NCBI GenBank assembly: GCA_905372355.1
Contig: CAJPOT010000004.1
Span: 124,001 to 188,000 of the forward strand
Source of the DNA: an uncultured Selenomonas sp.
Lineage (GTDB): Bacteria > Bacillota > Negativicutes > Selenomonadales > Selenomonadaceae
Reading direction: 5' to 3'
DNA length: 64,000 nucleotides
This document shows, piece by piece, positions 51,708-59,929 of the stretch. Positions within the stretch are counted from its first letter, which is position 1. Each line of letters opens with the position of its first letter. The notes under the pieces were generated by a model. It was not told the origin of the DNA and made no database searches. It saw nothing but the letters and a program-made list of their open reading frames with translations. Both the position numbers and the translations under genes were made by a program.

Positions 51708-53135
51708 TCAGATTGCTTCCAACGCCTTTTCCGTCTCTTCGTAGGAACTCTGCTCGAAGATCCCTTGGCAGAGAAAGTCGTTAATCGCATCGATCTTCGC
51801 GACTGCTGTATCGATCTTTTGGCTCGACCCCTTGACATAGGCACCGATGTGAATGAGATCCTCCGCCTCCTTGTAGACCGCCATCAAGGCACGCAAGTTC
51901 TGCGCCGCCTTGAGGTGTGCATCATCGACAACCTCGTTCATGACGCGCGAGACACTTGCGAGCACGTCGATAGCAGGGAAATGGTTCTGTGCGGCAATGG
52001 CACGCGACAGGACGATGTGGCCATCAAGGATACTGCGCACGGCGTCAGCGATTGGCTCGTTCATGTCATCGCCATCGACGAGCACAGTGTAGATGCCTGT
52101 GATCGACCCCTTGCGGCTCGTCCCTGCACGTTCCAAGAGGCGCGGCAGGAGCGCGAACACCGACGGTGTATAACCGCGCGTCGCCGGCGGCTCACCAATT
52201 GTCAGACCGACCTCGCGCTGTGCCATGGCGAAGCGCGTGACGGAATCCATCATGAGCACGACGCGCTTGCCCTGGTCCCGGAAGTACTCGGCGATGGCGG
52301 TCGCCGTCATCGCGCCCTTGATGCGTACGAGCGCCGGCTTATCCGACGTAGCGACGACGACGACGGAGCGCTTTAAGCCCTCCTCGCCGAGGTCGCGTTC
52401 AATGAACTCCTTGACCTCGCGCCCGCGCTCGCCGACGAGTGCAATGACGCTGATGTCGGCTTCCGTATTGCGCGCGATCATGGAGAGGAGCGTCGACTTG
52501 CCAACGCCCGACCCCGCCATGATACCGATGCGCTGCCCATCGCCGAGTGTGATAAGCCCGTCGATAGCGCGCACGCCAACGTAGAGCGAGTCCTGTATGC
52601 GCGGCCGTTCGAGCGGCGACGGTGGATCGGCCTGCAGCGGATAGTCGCGCTTGCAAAGGAGCGGCCCCTTGCCGTCGATCGGCTCGCCGAGTCCGTCGAG
52701 GACGCGGCCCAGAAGTTCCGGGCCAACTTGCACCTGCAGAGTCCTCTGCGCCGAAACAACCTCGCAACCAGGACCGATTCCCTGCATCTCGCCGATGGGC
52801 ATCAAGAGCACATGTCCATCGCGAAAGCCCACGACCTCTGCCGGTATCGGTTCGACATGCGGGAAGCGTGACTTCACATAGCAAAGTTCGCCCATGCTCA
52901 CGTTCGGCCCCGCAGATTCAATAACGAGTCCGATGACCTGCACGATTTTGCCGCTCATTTTGATTGACTCACAGGTACTTACGGCGTCGAGGAACTTTTG
53001 CACGTTGATGCGCAGACGCCCATCGCCCGTCAGGACGGCGTCGCCTCCGTCGTCAAAGACGACAGGCTGCACCTCGTCCTCCCATGATGAAGTTTCCCAT
53101 TCAGAAGTCCCGCGAACTTCCTGCAAGTCATTCAT
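51708..53135 (-). CDS. fliI: Flagellum-specific ATPase FliI
   Basis: This 475-residue F1-beta-like ATPase delivers export substrates. It has a Walker A core (AGSGVGKSTL near 210), the VVLMMDSVTRFAMAQRE Walker B region near 295 and the GEPPATRGYTPSVFALLPRL segment shared with type III ATPases. The ATG overlaps the fliH stop (ATGA). Confidence 0.96.
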   Translation of the reverse strand: MNDLQEVRGTSEWETSSWEDEVQPVVFDDGGDAVLTGDGRLRINVQKFLDAVSTCESIKMSGKIVQVIGLVIESAGPNVSMGELCYVKSRFPHVEPIPAEVVGFRDGHVLLMPIGEMQGIGPGCEVVSAQRTLQVQVGPELLGRVLDGLGEPIDGKGPLLCKRDYPLQADPPSPLERPRIQDSLYVGVRAIDGLITLGDGQRIGIMAGSGVGKSTLLSMIARNTEADISVIALVGERGREVKEFIERDLGEEGLKRSVVVVATSDKPALVRIKGAMTATAIAEYFRDQGKRVVLMMDSVTRFAMAQREVGLTIGEPPATRGYTPSVFALLPRLLERAGTSRKGSITGIYTVLVDGDDMNEPIADAVRSILDGHIVLSRAIAAQNHFPAIDVLASVSRVMNEVVDDAHLKAAQNLRALMAVYKEAEDLIHIGAYVKGSSQKIDTAVAKIDAINDFLCQGIFEQSSYEETEKALEAI

Positions 53136-53923
53136 AAACACACTTCCTGTATTGCTTTCTTCACCAATTCAATCTGCGTCGCCAAACGCGCATCGACATT
53201 GCCATTCGGTGTCTCAAGCACGCAGTCGCCAGGTTTGAGTCCGGCATCCGACTTGACGAGGAGCACCGCCTGTCCTTCAAGCATCTGCTGAAACTCCGAC
53301 TGTGCCATAAGCACGAATTCGTAGGAGTCCGGTGCGACGTAGACAACGACTTCCGCCTGATCGCGCACCTTCATCAAGGCCTTGCGCACGAGAGGCAGGA
53401 CGATCTGCGGCGCATCGATGAAATGCTGCGGCAGAATCTGCTCGACGACATGCATCGCTATACTTGTGACATCCTCTTCTGCCATTTGCAGATAGATTTT
53501 GCGAGCCTCAAGCGCCGCGTTCATCAAGGCGCCCGCCTTATCGTTCGCTGCTGCAAGGATGTCCTCGCAGTCTTCTGCAGCCTTCTTCATCCCCGCTTTG
53601 TGCCCTTCTTCGAAGCCCTCCGCTTTGCCCGTTTCGCGCGCCTCTTCCTTGATCTCCTCGGCGAGATTGCGCGCATCCGCCTCGCTGCGTTCGCTCGCGT
53701 ACTCGGCATCTTGCACCATCATCGCACACTTCTCGCGCGTCTCCTCAAGCAAGGTATCCGCCTTCAGCTCCTTTTCCCTTACATAGGCAAGGCGCTCAGC
53801 AAGCGATTCCTCCGTGACACCCTCTAGTTCCTTAGGGAGCACCTTGGGCTTCGGCGGCGGAGGCGGCGGCTCAACGATGCGAGCTTCTTCCTGCCACATC
53901 GTGGTTCTGATTATCCTAGACAA
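53132..53923 (-). CDS. fliH: Flagellar export ATPase regulator FliH
   Basis: This 263-residue protein has a Pro-rich N-terminal stretch (EPPPPPPKPKVLP at about 18-30), a long central coiled coil with GxxxG-like and Ala/Glu-rich runs (about 45-135) and a C-terminal V-ATPase-E-like domain (about 150-260). It binds FliI and the C-ring. A TTG start at 53923 overlaps fliG by 8 bases; ATG 53899 is an alternative. Confidence 0.92.
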   Translation of the reverse strand: MSRIIRTTMWQEEARIVEPPPPPPKPKVLPKELEGVTEESLAERLAYVREKELKADTLLEETREKCAMMVQDAEYASERSEADARNLAEEIKEEARETGKAEGFEEGHKAGMKKAAEDCEDILAAANDKAGALMNAALEARKIYLQMAEEDVTSIAMHVVEQILPQHFIDAPQIVLPLVRKALMKVRDQAEVVVYVAPDSYEFVLMAQSEFQQMLEGQAVLLVKSDAGLKPGDCVLETPNGNVDARLATQIELVKKAIQEVCL

Positions 53924-54932
53924 TCATCTCGTCACCCTTTCCGCGTGCAACGACGATCTCACCCTTGTCCTCCAAGCTGCGGATGACATTGACAACCTTC
54001 TGCTGCGCCTCTTCGACGTCGCGAATCTTGACAGGCCCCATAAACTCGATTTCTTCACGCAGCATATCGGCTGCACGCTTCGACATATTCTTGTAGAGCT
54101 TGTCGGCAACCTCTTTCGGCGTAGCCTTGAGGGCGAGTGACAAATCCTTCGTGTCGACCTCTCTGAGCACCATTTGCAGCGAGCGATCGTCGAGTACGAC
54201 GATGTCCTCGAAAACGAACATGAGGCGCTTGATCTCTTCCGTAAGTTCGGGGTTGTCGACCTCGAGTGTTTCCGTGATCGTCTTTTCCGTCGTACGGTCG
54301 ACGCGATTCAGGATCTCGACGACAGCCTTTACGCCGCCCGCCGAGGTAAAGTCCTGCGTGACGAGCGAGGACAATTTGCGCTCCAAGACCTTCTCCACCT
54401 CTCGTATAATGTCCGGGGACGTGCGGTCCATCGTCGCGATGCGCTTCGTGACCTCCGCCTGCTTGTCGGGCGGCAGAGATCCCATGAGAATCGCCGCCTG
54501 ATCGGGATCGAGGTAAGCCATGATCAGAGCGATCGTCTGCGGATGCTCGTTCTGGATGAAATTCAAGAGCTGACTCGGATCGGTCTTGTGCAGAAAGTCG
54601 AACGGACGTGCCTGCAGACTTGCCGTCAGGCGACTGAGAATGAGCTTCGCCTTCTCTGCACCAAGAGCCTTTTCCAAGATGTTCTGTGCATACTCAAGGC
54701 CTCCAGCCGACAAATAGCTCTTCGCCATGAGCATCTGATAGAACTCACTGATGACCGCTTTTTTCTGGTCGGCTGGCACTTTCTTCTGATTCGCAATCTG
54801 CAGCGTTACAGACTCTATTTCTTCCTCATTCATATGTTGAAAGAGGAGTGCCGAACTCTCGGCGCCAAGTGCGATGAAGAGGACTGCCGCCTTCTGTCGC
54901 CCCGTCAAGGGCGGATTCTTCTGTTCAGCCAT
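53916..54932 (-). CDS. fliG: Flagellar motor switch protein FliG
   Basis: This 338-residue C-ring protein has N, middle and C domains. Typical parts are GRQKAAVLFIALGAESSA at the start, the LLNFIQNEHPQTIALIMAYL helix pair of the middle domain, and the charged torque helix region near 285-300 (KLYKNMSKRAADMLREEIE). ATG 54932 is 1 base after the fliF stop; ATG 54941 would touch GGGGG. Confidence 0.96.
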   Translation of the reverse strand: MAEQKNPPLTGRQKAAVLFIALGAESSALLFQHMNEEEIESVTLQIANQKKVPADQKKAVISEFYQMLMAKSYLSAGGLEYAQNILEKALGAEKAKLILSRLTASLQARPFDFLHKTDPSQLLNFIQNEHPQTIALIMAYLDPDQAAILMGSLPPDKQAEVTKRIATMDRTSPDIIREVEKVLERKLSSLVTQDFTSAGGVKAVVEILNRVDRTTEKTITETLEVDNPELTEEIKRLMFVFEDIVVLDDRSLQMVLREVDTKDLSLALKATPKEVADKLYKNMSKRAADMLREEIEFMGPVKIRDVEEAQQKVVNVIRSLEDKGEIVVARGKGDEMIV

Positions 54933-54933
54933 A

Positions 54934-56523
54934 TCAATCATCCCCCGCCAGCCACTGCTTGACCAACATAGCCGCGTCTTCCGGTGTATGCATGATCATC
55001 TCTTCAATTGCCTGCATCTCATTGAGCTGGCGCTGCTCTTCTTCCGTAAGCTCTTCCTCCGTAACCTCGCCTGCCTCGATCTGCGCAGCACGTTCCTCGG
55101 CGAGGCGTTGTCTCTCGAGCTCTTCCTGACGACGCTGCTCTTCGATGGCCTCCTGCTCCAAACGCTTCTTGCGGCGATACATGAGGATGCTGCCAACGAT
55201 CAGCGCAATGACGAGGAGGAAAGCGGCGAGCTGCAGGTAGAACTCGCGATCAAGTCGATCACGTTCCGCCTGTTCGTCGGCAAGCTTCTTGTCACGTGCC
55301 TCGGTGCTGAACGGCAGCGGCTCGACGGAGACCGTATCGCCGCGGTCAGGATTGATACCAGCCGCGGAACGCACGGAGCGCAGGATACTCTCCTGCTGTG
55401 CTTGCGTCACATCGTCGTTGACGAGGACAGCAACCGTCAAGCGGCGAATTGAGCCGGGCGAAGCGACAATCTTGCGCTTCTCCTCGTTGACCTCGTAATT
55501 CGTCGTATTTTCCTTGCGCTCATACTGTGCCTGCGAGTTGTTGTTCTGCTCCACATAGCCAGGCACATTGGACTGTGTGCCGGCAGGGCCGCCGGGCTGC
55601 GTCGATGTGCCCGCATAGCTCTCGCTCGTGGTCTGCTGACTGCGTACGATGCCCGACTCATCTACGACAGGCGTGTAAGTTTGCGAATCCGTCGTCTTCT
55701 GATCGAAGTCAAGCTCGACGCTGATGCGCACGAACGACTTGCCTTCGCCGAGCGATGCGTCGAGGAGGCTCTGGACATTCTTTTGCAGATTGTCCTGAAC
55801 CTTCTTCGTCATCTCCATCTGCGTCAGCGTCTTCTGTCCCACGCCATCATCATTGTTTTCATCGGGGTCATTCAAGATCTTCCCCGACTCATCGACGATC
55901 GTGATATTTTCGGGCGTCAGTCCCTGCACGCTGTGCGCAGCAAGATTCACAATACCCTTGACCTCTTTCTTGGACAGCTGCATGTTCGCCTTGAGCTTCA
56001 ACATGATGGATGCCGTCGCCGGCTTTTCATTTTTCTTGTAAAGGCTGTCCTCCGGCAGGACAATGTGTACACGCGCCTTCTCAACCGCGTCGATCTGTTC
56101 GATCGTGCGCGTAAGTTCACCTTGCAGCGCCTGCAGGTAATTAACCTTGTTTTGGAACTCCGTCACGCCGAGCTTACTGTCATCAAAAAGTTCGAAGCCC
56201 TTATTACCTCTGGGCAGACCTTCGGCAGCCAAATCCAGGCGCGTGCTGTCAACGCTCTTCGCAGGAACGAGGATTGTCGTACCCTGCCCGCCTTCCTGTA
56301 TCTCGTAATTCACCTTGTTCTCTTTGAGCTTCGCCGCGACTTCGCCGGCATCCTTCGCTTCCATATTTGTGAACAAGGGCACCATGTCCGGCTTACCGCC
56401 ATAGATGATGCTGCCGGCAACAATGGCAATGAATACGAGAGCTGCGGCGCCGATGATCATGTATCGCTGCCGCTTGCTGTAATTATTCCAGAGCTCCAGG
56501 TAGCGCTCTTTCCACTCTGCCAT
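54934..56523 (-). CDS. fliF: Flagellar MS-ring protein FliF
   Basis: This 529-residue protein has two membrane helices (about 21-40 and 435-455) that bracket the ring-building domains, and a C-terminal cytoplasmic tail (about 495-529) that binds FliG. The conserved PRGNKGFELFDDSKLGVTEF in part and RVHIVLPEDSLY are family marks. A low-complexity Gln/Asn/Thr loop near 300-330 is the variable region. Confidence 0.96.
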   Translation of the reverse strand: MAEWKERYLELWNNYSKRQRYMIIGAAALVFIAIVAGSIIYGGKPDMVPLFTNMEAKDAGEVAAKLKENKVNYEIQEGGQGTTILVPAKSVDSTRLDLAAEGLPRGNKGFELFDDSKLGVTEFQNKVNYLQALQGELTRTIEQIDAVEKARVHIVLPEDSLYKKNEKPATASIMLKLKANMQLSKKEVKGIVNLAAHSVQGLTPENITIVDESGKILNDPDENNDDGVGQKTLTQMEMTKKVQDNLQKNVQSLLDASLGEGKSFVRISVELDFDQKTTDSQTYTPVVDESGIVRSQQTTSESYAGTSTQPGGPAGTQSNVPGYVEQNNNSQAQYERKENTTNYEVNEEKRKIVASPGSIRRLTVAVLVNDDVTQAQQESILRSVRSAAGINPDRGDTVSVEPLPFSTEARDKKLADEQAERDRLDREFYLQLAAFLLVIALIVGSILMYRRKKRLEQEAIEEQRRQEELERQRLAEERAAQIEAGEVTEEELTEEEQRQLNEMQAIEEMIMHTPEDAAMLVKQWLAGDD

Positions 56524-56596
56524 TTCCTCAATCCCTTCGCCTCAATATGCTTGCCGAAGCCCTGCCTGGCTTTGGCTGATCGTTCCTGCCCAAGGC

Positions 56597-56896
56597 TTAG
56601 ACCTGCATGCGCATAATTTCCTGATAGGCCTCAACCGCACGATTCCGCACCTGCATCGTGAGCTGCGTGGCAATGCCCGCTTTCTCACTCGCAATGACGA
56701 CTTCGGACACATCGGTGATGCGTCCTGCCGCAAGTTCCATATTGAGTCGTTCGGACTCCTTGATCAGTCCGTTGACCTCGCCAAGGGAATCCGTAAGGAA
56801 CTCATGAAAAGGTTTCACTTCTCTCTGTTCGGTCTCCCCCAGATGACTTTGGCCAGTCATCTGCACCGGCGTCATTTGCAGCGCTTCCACCTGCAT
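56597..56896 (-). CDS. fliE: Flagellar basal-body protein FliE
   Basis: This 99-residue protein joins the MS ring to the rod. The C-terminal half (DVSEVVIASEKAGIATQLTM, then QVRNRAVEAYQEIMRMQV) is the family signature. GAGGTGG precedes the ATG. It lies 73 bases before fliF. Confidence 0.94.
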   Translation of the reverse strand: MQVEALQMTPVQMTGQSHLGETEQREVKPFHEFLTDSLGEVNGLIKESERLNMELAAGRITDVSEVVIASEKAGIATQLTMQVRNRAVEAYQEIMRMQV

Positions 56897-56966
56897 GTTC
56901 TTTCCACCTCAATCCGTAACCGCTTACTCTTACTATTTCTGGCGCACACGTCGTGCAGCCTTCTCT

Positions 56967-57410
56967 TTACTTGCCGATATTCAGCGCATTCTGCGCCATG
57001 CCCTTGGCGGCGTTGATCGCCGTCACATTCGCCTCGTAGGCACGCGAAGCCGTGATCATATCCACCATCTCTTGCACGATGTTGATGTTCGGGCGCTCGA
57101 CATAACCGTCCGCATTCGCATCAGGATGACCAGGATCGTAAACCAGTGGCCCCTGCGACCGATCTTCTTCAATTTTCATAGCGCGCACACCATTTCCTGC
57201 CTGATTATCGAGCTTCTGGCGCAAGGTAGAAGCGAAGTCCTCCTTACCCCTCTCACGCGGCTGAAAAACGACGTAACGCCTGTGATACGGACCGCCCTCA
57301 ACTGAACGTGTCGTGTTCGCATTCGCGATATTGTTTGAAATTACATCCATGCGCAGACGCTCCGCCGTAAGTCCGGAAGCGGAAGCATCGATTCCTCCAA
57401 ACATGCTCAT
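56967..57410 (-). CDS. flgC: Flagellar rod protein FlgC
   Basis: This 147-residue proximal rod protein has N-terminal D0 helix ASGLTAERLRMDVISNNIAN and a C-terminal VDMITASRAYEANVTA. AAGGAG precedes the ATG at 57410. Confidence 0.95.
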   Translation of the reverse strand: MSMFGGIDASASGLTAERLRMDVISNNIANANTTRSVEGGPYHRRYVVFQPRERGKEDFASTLRQKLDNQAGNGVRAMKIEEDRSQGPLVYDPGHPDANADGYVERPNINIVQEMVDMITASRAYEANVTAINAAKGMAQNALNIGK

Positions 57411-57461
57411 TTTTCTACTCTCCTTGCATCATCCGAAATCTTGCATCATACACCCGGCGAA

Positions 57462-57890
57462 TCACTGCCCGGTAATGACGCTTCTCATCTGAGAGAACCC
57501 GGCTCCGACCTGCCTGGCCAAAGCGTTGAAATACAGACTGTTCTTGGCCAAAGACGCCATCTCGACATCAATATCCACATTGTTCTTGTCGTAACGCATG
57601 GAAGACGACTGGTCCAGTTCAATCTTCGCCAAAGCCCTACCCCGGAAAGGAATGGGCATGTGGCGATCATGCGTACGCACGACCTTGAGCCCGCCCTCAG
57701 CATCGAGATCAAGTTCCTTCGCAAGAAGATCCTCGAACACGACATTGCTCTTCTTGAAATTCGGCGTGTTAACATTGGCGATGTTGTGGCTGATGACCTC
57801 CTGTCGAAGGTTCGCCGCCCCCATACCGCGCTGCATAACGTCGAGCGCCCTGTTGCCTACGATTTGCTCCAGCATTGCGGTGTTCCACAT
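57462..57890 (-). CDS. flgB: Flagellar rod protein FlgB
   Basis: This 142-residue first gene of the fla/che operon encodes a proximal rod protein with the D0 helix RQEVISHNIANVNTPNFKKS and C-terminal SLAKNSLYFNALARQV. ATG 57890 follows AGGGAAAGG. Upstream lies a structured leader, a tandem motif and a weak sigma-A-like promoter, and beyond it codY. Confidence 0.95.
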   Translation of the reverse strand: MWNTAMLEQIVGNRALDVMQRGMGAANLRQEVISHNIANVNTPNFKKSNVVFEDLLAKELDLDAEGGLKVVRTHDRHMPIPFRGRALAKIELDQSSSMRYDKNNVDIDVEMASLAKNSLYFNALARQVGAGFSQMRSVITGQ

Positions 57891-57912
57891 CCTTTCCCTA
57901 TAACTCTCTCTA

Positions 57913-57994
57913 AAGTTCGACGAAATGAGAAAAAATCCTTTCCCGTCGAACTTCTTTTTTCAAAAAGGCGAAGCAAAAAGCAAATGTGCTTCGC
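57913..57994 (-). promoter_or_regulatory. Two hairpins in the flgB leader
   Basis: AAGTTCGACG (57913-57922) pairs with CGTCGAACTT (57944-57953), and GCGAAGCA (57968-57975) with TGCTTCGC (57987-57994). Both lie in the 5' untranslated region if transcription starts near 58063. They could act as mRNA stabilisers or as an attenuator at the head of the operon. Confidence 0.5.
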
Positions 57995-58026
57995 GTACAA
58001 GCTGAAAATCATTGCCCAAATCCATA

Positions 58027-58058
58027 CATCATGATTAACAAATTTATCCATCATGATT
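58027..58058. promoter_or_regulatory. Tandem CATCATGATT motif upstream of flgB
   Basis: CATCATGATT occurs at 58027-58036 and 58049-58058, 22 bases apart (about two helical turns). Each contains the palindrome ATCATGAT. They lie just downstream of the candidate -10 box, a common operator location. The binding protein is unknown. Confidence 0.4.
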
Positions 58059-58069
58059 TTGCACTTTCT

Positions 58070-58098
58070 ATTCTACCATAAAATCGGAAATGATTCAC
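58070..58098 (-). promoter_or_regulatory. Weak candidate sigma-A promoter of the fla/che operon
   Basis: GTGAAT (58098-58093), a 17-base spacer and TAGAAT (58075-58070) on the minus strand. The -35 is poor, suggesting activator dependence or a different true promoter. I saw no sigma-28 or sigma-54 consensus here. Confidence 0.35.
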
Positions 58099-58150
58099 TC
58101 CATTTCTCAGTTTTTTTTAACGACTGTAAAATAGTCCTATAAGGGGCAAG

Positions 58151-58191
58151 AAAAAAGGGGCGGGTTCATGCCTCGGCATGTCCCAGTCCCC
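58151..58191 (-). terminator. codY terminator
   Basis: On the minus strand GGGG/CCCC and GGG/CCC with ATGCC/GGCAT inner pairs form a GC-rich hairpin followed by TTTTTTC. It insulates codY from the fla/che operon. Confidence 0.85.
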
Positions 58192-58203
58192 TTCCTTGCT
58201 TCT

Positions 58204-58980
58204 TCAGTTTTCCACCCGTTGAAGTTCTTCGAGCAAATAAGGATTGAGCACCTTGATGTGCGTTCCCTTCATGCCGAGCGACTTCGATTGAATGAGCCCC
58301 GCCGACTCGAATTTTCTCAGCGCATTGACGATGACGGAGCGCGTGATCTTCGCGCGATCCGCGATCTTCGAGGCGACGAGCAGTCCCTCGGATCCTTCCA
58401 GTTCGCCAAAGATGCTCTTCGCCGCCTTGACCTCCGAAAAGGAGAGTGTCGCCAGAGCGATCTGCACCGTCGCCTTCTTGCGTGCCTCGATCTCGATCTG
58501 CTGCGTGCGGTCACGCAGCATCTCCATGCCGACGACCGTCGCACCGTACTCGGCAAGGATCAGATCGGCTTCCGTAAAGTCCGTATCATACTTCGCGATG
58601 ATCAATGTGCCGATGCGGTCACCTACACCATAGATCGGCACGATCGTGGTATTCTTTCCCTCAAATCGACAGTCCGTATCCTCCGTGAAGGCACAGATTC
58701 CCGTCTTCGACTTCAAGTTCGGCGAAGTCTCGTCCATCTTCAGCAGCCAGCTCACATACCTCTTGGGAAAGCTTCCTTGCTGCACGACGTTTGCAAGCAT
58801 CAGGTCGCACTCGAAATCATCGATGAAGGCATGTCCGAAGATCTTGCCCGCCTTGTTCACAATATAGACATTCGCATCGATCACCACACTCAAGACGCGC
58901 GATATGCTGTCGTACTCGACGCTTTCCGCGCGCTGCAGCAGACGGTTGATTTTCCTCGTTTTCTCCAGTAATGTCGCCAT
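58204..58980 (-). CDS. codY: Global nutrient repressor CodY
   Basis: This 258-residue GTP and branched-chain-amino-acid-sensing repressor has an N-terminal GAF domain (about 1-155) and a C-terminal winged helix (about 180-245) with the recognition region ASKIADRAKITRSVIVNALR. It is monocistronic with promoter 59045-59072 and terminator 58151-58191. As in Bacillus it lies directly upstream of flgB, but the clpQ-clpY genes that precede it there are absent and a Sir2 gene is present instead. Confidence 0.96.
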   Translation of the reverse strand: MATLLEKTRKINRLLQRAESVEYDSISRVLSVVIDANVYIVNKAGKIFGHAFIDDFECDLMLANVVQQGSFPKRYVSWLLKMDETSPNLKSKTGICAFTEDTDCRFEGKNTTIVPIYGVGDRIGTLIIAKYDTDFTEADLILAEYGATVVGMEMLRDRTQQIEIEARKKATVQIALATLSFSEVKAAKSIFGELEGSEGLLVASKIADRAKITRSVIVNALRKFESAGLIQSKSLGMKGTHIKVLNPYLLEELQRVEN

Positions 58981-59044
58981 GCAAACTCCATTCCTTTCTC
59001 CACGGCAATACGACTTCCAAATTCAGGCTATTGCCTACACCTTC

Positions 59045-59072
59045 ATTTTAACACATTTTTCTAAATAATCAA
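59045..59072 (-). promoter_or_regulatory. codY promoter
   Basis: TTGATT (59072-59067), a 16-base spacer and TAAAAT (59050-59045) on the minus strand, giving a leader of about 55-60 bases. Confidence 0.6.
59055..59069. promoter_or_regulatory. CodY-box-like site overlapping the codY promoter
   Basis: On the minus strand ATTATTTAGAAAAAT matches the known 15-base CodY consensus AATTTTCWGAAAATT at 11 positions by eye. It spans the promoter spacer and part of the -35 box, a place that would allow autorepression. Confidence 0.35.
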
Positions 59073-59141
59073 AGATGCGGGAAAGAAATGTTGAATTTTT
59101 CTTGATTTTTTCGTCAATAGCACGAGAGAAGGCCCACACTT

Positions 59142-59885
59142 TCATGTCAGGCCGACCATCGCCTCGCAGAACACCTTGCCCAAGGAGGCGTGGATCACGA
59201 GATCCGCTCTTTCATCTGCCTTCGTCGCCGTCTTGTTGATGAGTACGAGATGCCTGCCTTTGAAACAGCGCAGAAGTCCCGCCGCCGGATAGACGACGAG
59301 CGATGTGCCGCCAACAATGAGGAGATCCGCCGCAGCAATCGCGCGTACGGCAGCATCGAGCACATCGGCGTCGAGGCTTTCCTCATAGAGCACGACATCC
59401 GGCTTCACGATACCACCGCACTTCGTACAATGCGGTACACCCTCACTCGCCTGCAGGAACCTTTCATCATAAAACGCATGGCAGTCCATGCAGTAGCTGC
59501 GCCGAATCGATCCGTGCAACTCCAAGACGCAAGAAGAACCGGCCTCTTGATGCAGCCCATCGATGTTCTGCGTGACGACGGCCTTGAGCTTTCCCATGCG
59601 CTCAAGCGCGGCGAGCGCCTTGTGGCAATCGTTCGGTTTCGCTTCCATATAAACGAGGCGCTTGCGGTAAAAATCGAAAAACTCCTCAGGGCAGCGCTCG
59701 AAAAACGTATGCGAGACAAGCTCTTCGGGAGAAACGTGCTGTGCGAGCATCTTGCTGTAGATTCCCGTGGCGCTGCGAAAATCGGGAATGCCCGATTCCG
59801 TCGAGACGCCGGCGCCGCCAAAGAATACGATATTGTCACTTTCCTTCAATAAATCATGAAACACGGCGATCTTTTCATCCTTCAT
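59142..59885 (-). CDS. NAD-dependent protein deacylase of the Sir2 family
   Basis: This 247-residue protein has GAGVSTESGIPDFRS near 25-39 (NAD site), TQNIDGLH and LHGS (catalytic His), and a zinc ribbon with two Cys-x-x-Cys pairs (CMDC and CTKC). The Ala/Tyr-Arg pair of desuccinylases is not evident, so deacetylation is more likely. I chose ATG 59885, 8 bases after GAGGGGG; a TTG at 59933 overlapping the upstream stop is possible and would add 16 residues. It is the last gene of the glycosyltransferase set. Confidence 0.9.
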   Translation of the reverse strand: MKDEKIAVFHDLLKESDNIVFFGGAGVSTESGIPDFRSATGIYSKMLAQHVSPEELVSHTFFERCPEEFFDFYRKRLVYMEAKPNDCHKALAALERMGKLKAVVTQNIDGLHQEAGSSCVLELHGSIRRSYCMDCHAFYDERFLQASEGVPHCTKCGGIVKPDVVLYEESLDADVLDAAVRAIAAADLLIVGGTSLVVYPAAGLLRCFKGRHLVLINKTATKADERADLVIHASLGKVFCEAMVGLT

Positions 59886-59929
59886 TGCTTTCGCCCCCTC
59901 TTCTGCCATTTTCCGTGCATCCTGCAAAT

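Noticed and set aside
57891..58203. Sigma-28 or sigma-54 promoter for the fla/che operon
   Set aside because: I scanned both strands of the gap for TAAA-GCCGATAA and for TGGCAC-TTGC patterns and saw no acceptable match.
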